From Actinomycetota bacterium (GTDB lineage Bacteria; Actinomycetota; Geothermincolia; Fen-727; Anoxymicrobiaceae): a stretch of DNA of 6,656 nucleotides. A model generated the notes under the pieces. It was not told where the DNA came from. It saw only the letters and a list, made by a program, of their open reading frames with translations, and did not search any database. The stretch covers positions 638 through 7,293 of the forward strand of contig PMDX01000281.1 in NCBI GenBank assembly GCA_003154635.1, in the 5' to 3' direction. The position numbers and the translations under genes were made by a program. Position 1 is the stretch's first letter. The number at the start of each line of letters is the position of its first letter. This document shows, piece after piece, positions 5,645 to 6,656 of the stretch.

Positions 5645-6393
5645 TATTGATCACCACCGGTCTCGACAACGACCGTCTCTATCACGTCACCCTTTATTCC
5701 CACTTTAGTGAGGCTAAGTGGGATGTCCTTGCGCGTTTCCTTCAGCGACTCGTGCACCAGGTGAACCAGCCCAAAGCAGCACGGGACTTCCATGTAGGCG
5801 ACTTCAATCGACTTGATATCGTTCCGCGCGAAGATCTCCGCGAGTTTTTTCCTGTAGAACTCGGCGCTATCGAGCTTCGGGCAACCTATCATCAGCACTT
5901 TGTCCCGAAGGAATTTGCGATGGAAATCCGCGAAGGCGAACGGCACGCAGTCGGCGGCGATGAGCAGGTCGGCTCCCTGGAGGTAAGGCGCCTCAACGGG
6001 AACAAGCTTCAACTGGACGGGCCAGTTGCCGAGTTGGGATCTCACCTTTGATACCTCGCCCGGTTCACCTTTCATGTCGACCAGCTCGCAGCGCTCGATG
6101 GTCCTGGGCGACGAGCCGGGACAGGCTGTCAGTGCCGGCGTCTCGGATTCCATCGAAGAGAGCCGTTTTTTCACGGCTCGTTCACTAAAATCCGCAGCCT
6201 CGCGCTGTTCGACGGTGATCGCGTCCTGGGGGCACTCACCGATGCACGCTCCAAGGCCGTCACAGTAGACGTCACTCACAAGGCGAGCCTTGCCATCGAC
6301 TATTTCGATCGCTCCCTCGGCGCACGCGGACGCGCATTGCCCGCATCCGTCGCATTTCTCCTCATCGATCTCGACAACGTTTCTTACCGCCAT
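5644..6393 (-). CDS. Ferredoxin-domain iron-sulfur protein with Cys-rich C-terminal domain
   Basis: A 249-residue protein. The ATG at 6393 is preferred over the one four codons earlier because GGGGG lies five bases before it. The N-terminal 60 residues are a two-cluster ferredoxin: C14-x2-C17-x2-C20-x3-C24, then C44-x5-C50-x3-C54-P. The second motif has Leu47 where a Cys is usual (CDGLGACIGECP), so cluster II may be a [3Fe-4S] or use another ligand. The linker has TACPGS (Cys91). The C-terminal half (about 125-249) has three further Cys motifs: AADCVPFA (149), IGCPKLD (171) and VPCCFGL (205-206). These suggest another metal or redox site. There is no signal peptide. It probably carries electrons or forms a reductase subunit in the cytoplasm, perhaps taking electrons from the rubredoxin encoded upstream. 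It is coupled by TAATG to the eight-Cys gene. The ferredoxin call is firm; the partner reaction is unknown. Confidence 0.9.
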   Translation of the reverse strand: MAVRNVVEIDEEKCDGCGQCASACAEGAIEIVDGKARLVSDVYCDGLGACIGECPQDAITVEQREAADFSERAVKKRLSSMESETPALTACPGSSPRTIERCELVDMKGEPGEVSKVRSQLGNWPVQLKLVPVEAPYLQGADLLIAADCVPFAFADFHRKFLRDKVLMIGCPKLDSAEFYRKKLAEIFARNDIKSIEVAYMEVPCCFGLVHLVHESLKETRKDIPLSLTKVGIKGDVIETVVVETGGDQ

Positions 6394-6495
6394 TGTTACC
6401 CCCATGCGCGTCAGCCAGGTTGGTACGCTGCAACAGGCGACACAATGCCCGACGCGCCGGTTTAAGGCTGAGGTCAGGCTCTACAGGATCCACTC

Positions 6496-6542
6496 GGCTT
6501 GCCACTATCCGCATCTCTCCTGGTGCAAGGCCCGGGCAAGCC
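6496..6542. repeat. Inverted repeat between rubredoxin and ferredoxin genes
   Basis: GGCTTGCC at 6496-6503 and GGCAAGCC at 6535-6542 are perfect 8-base reverse complements around a 31-base loop. They lie just after the rubredoxin stop and about 100 bases before the ferredoxin start. No T-run follows. It could be a weak terminator, an mRNA processing hairpin or an operator; the evidence is only the pairing. Confidence 0.25.
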
Positions 6543-6565
6543 GCCGACCCGCAAGGAGTTGTTGT

Positions 6566-6656
6566 TTACTCTGGCTCGAACTCGGATTTTTCCGCGCCGC
6601 AAACGGGGCAGACCCAATCCTCGGGAAGGTTTTCGAAAGCGGTGCCGGGGGCCACG
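6566..6656 (-). CDS. Rubredoxin, C-terminal part (5' end outside window)
   Basis: The last 29 residues of a protein are visible on the minus strand, ending at TAA 6566-6568, and the frame is open to the right edge. They match the rubredoxin C-terminal half closely: PGTAF, LPEDW, the second iron knuckle CPVCGA and an acidic FEPE end. The first CxxCG knuckle would lie beyond the window. Rubredoxin is a one-iron electron carrier of about 52 residues in the cytoplasm, typical of anaerobes, serving rubrerythrin, superoxide reductase or oxidoreductases. The next gene in the same direction is the ferredoxin-domain protein, about 170 bases on. The visible segment is too short to exclude a rubredoxin domain at the end of a larger fused protein. 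Confidence 0.92.
   Translation of the reverse strand, partial: VAPGTAFENLPEDWVCPVCGAEKSEFEPE

Noticed and set aside
5578..6051. Plus-strand open frame opposite the ferredoxin protein
   Set aside because: The minus strand has clear Cys motifs and a coupled start; this frame is a shadow.
6394..6515. Short minus-strand reading frame beginning at an ATG after GGAGAG in the rubredoxin-ferredoxin gap
   Set aside because: The ribosome-like run is only two bases from the ATG, the frame runs on into the ferredoxin gene, and the product has no domain features.

Overview
The window carries protein genes on both strands and one tRNA, with bacterial promoters and Shine-Dalgarno sites. By eye it is moderately GC-rich. 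Rubredoxin, a two-cluster ferredoxin and a Cys-rich small protein point to an anaerobe. TTG starts, a tRNA with encoded CCA and a large secreted multidomain esterase would fit an uncultured actinobacterial or clostridial-type lineage. That assignment is an inference from protein style, not from a marker gene.

Left part (1-978), plus strand: the C-terminal part of a membrane sensor (extracytoplasmic domain, one membrane helix, HAMP) that stops right after HAMP with no output domain. A 77-residue protein with its own ribosome site follows 46 bases later. The two look like a pair in one operon. The 120-base gap to the next, convergent gene holds only a weak inverted repeat.

Centre (979-4495), minus strand: one very large gene for an exported alpha/beta hydrolase (esterase or peptidase type). 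It has a lectin-like domain inserted just before the nucleophile elbow, a beta domain, a carbohydrate-binding-like domain, two IPT/TIG domains and a C-terminal Cys-Gly motif, helix and basic tail that looks like a surface-sorting signal. A near-consensus promoter lies upstream, and its position shows that the true start is an internal TTG at 4395.

4396-4874: the stretch of about 345 bases between the esterase start and the tRNA holds the esterase leader and promoter, about 110 bases with nothing recognised (4496-4606), and a 108-base structured inverted-repeat element whose two arms both match the 3' end of the adjacent tRNA-Asn. tRNA-Asn(GTT) follows on the minus strand with its own promoter.

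Right part (4920-6656), minus strand: in transcription order, rubredoxin (5' end outside the window), a ferredoxin-domain protein with a Cys-rich C-terminal half, a 92-residue eight-Cys protein coupled to it by a TAATG overlap, and a small cupin. This looks like a redox or metal-handling cluster; its exact role cannot be read from the sequence alone.

The best leads for something undescribed are the tRNA-derived three-hairpin element, the inserted domain plus C-terminal sorting motif of the esterase, and the HAMP-only sensor with its small partner.
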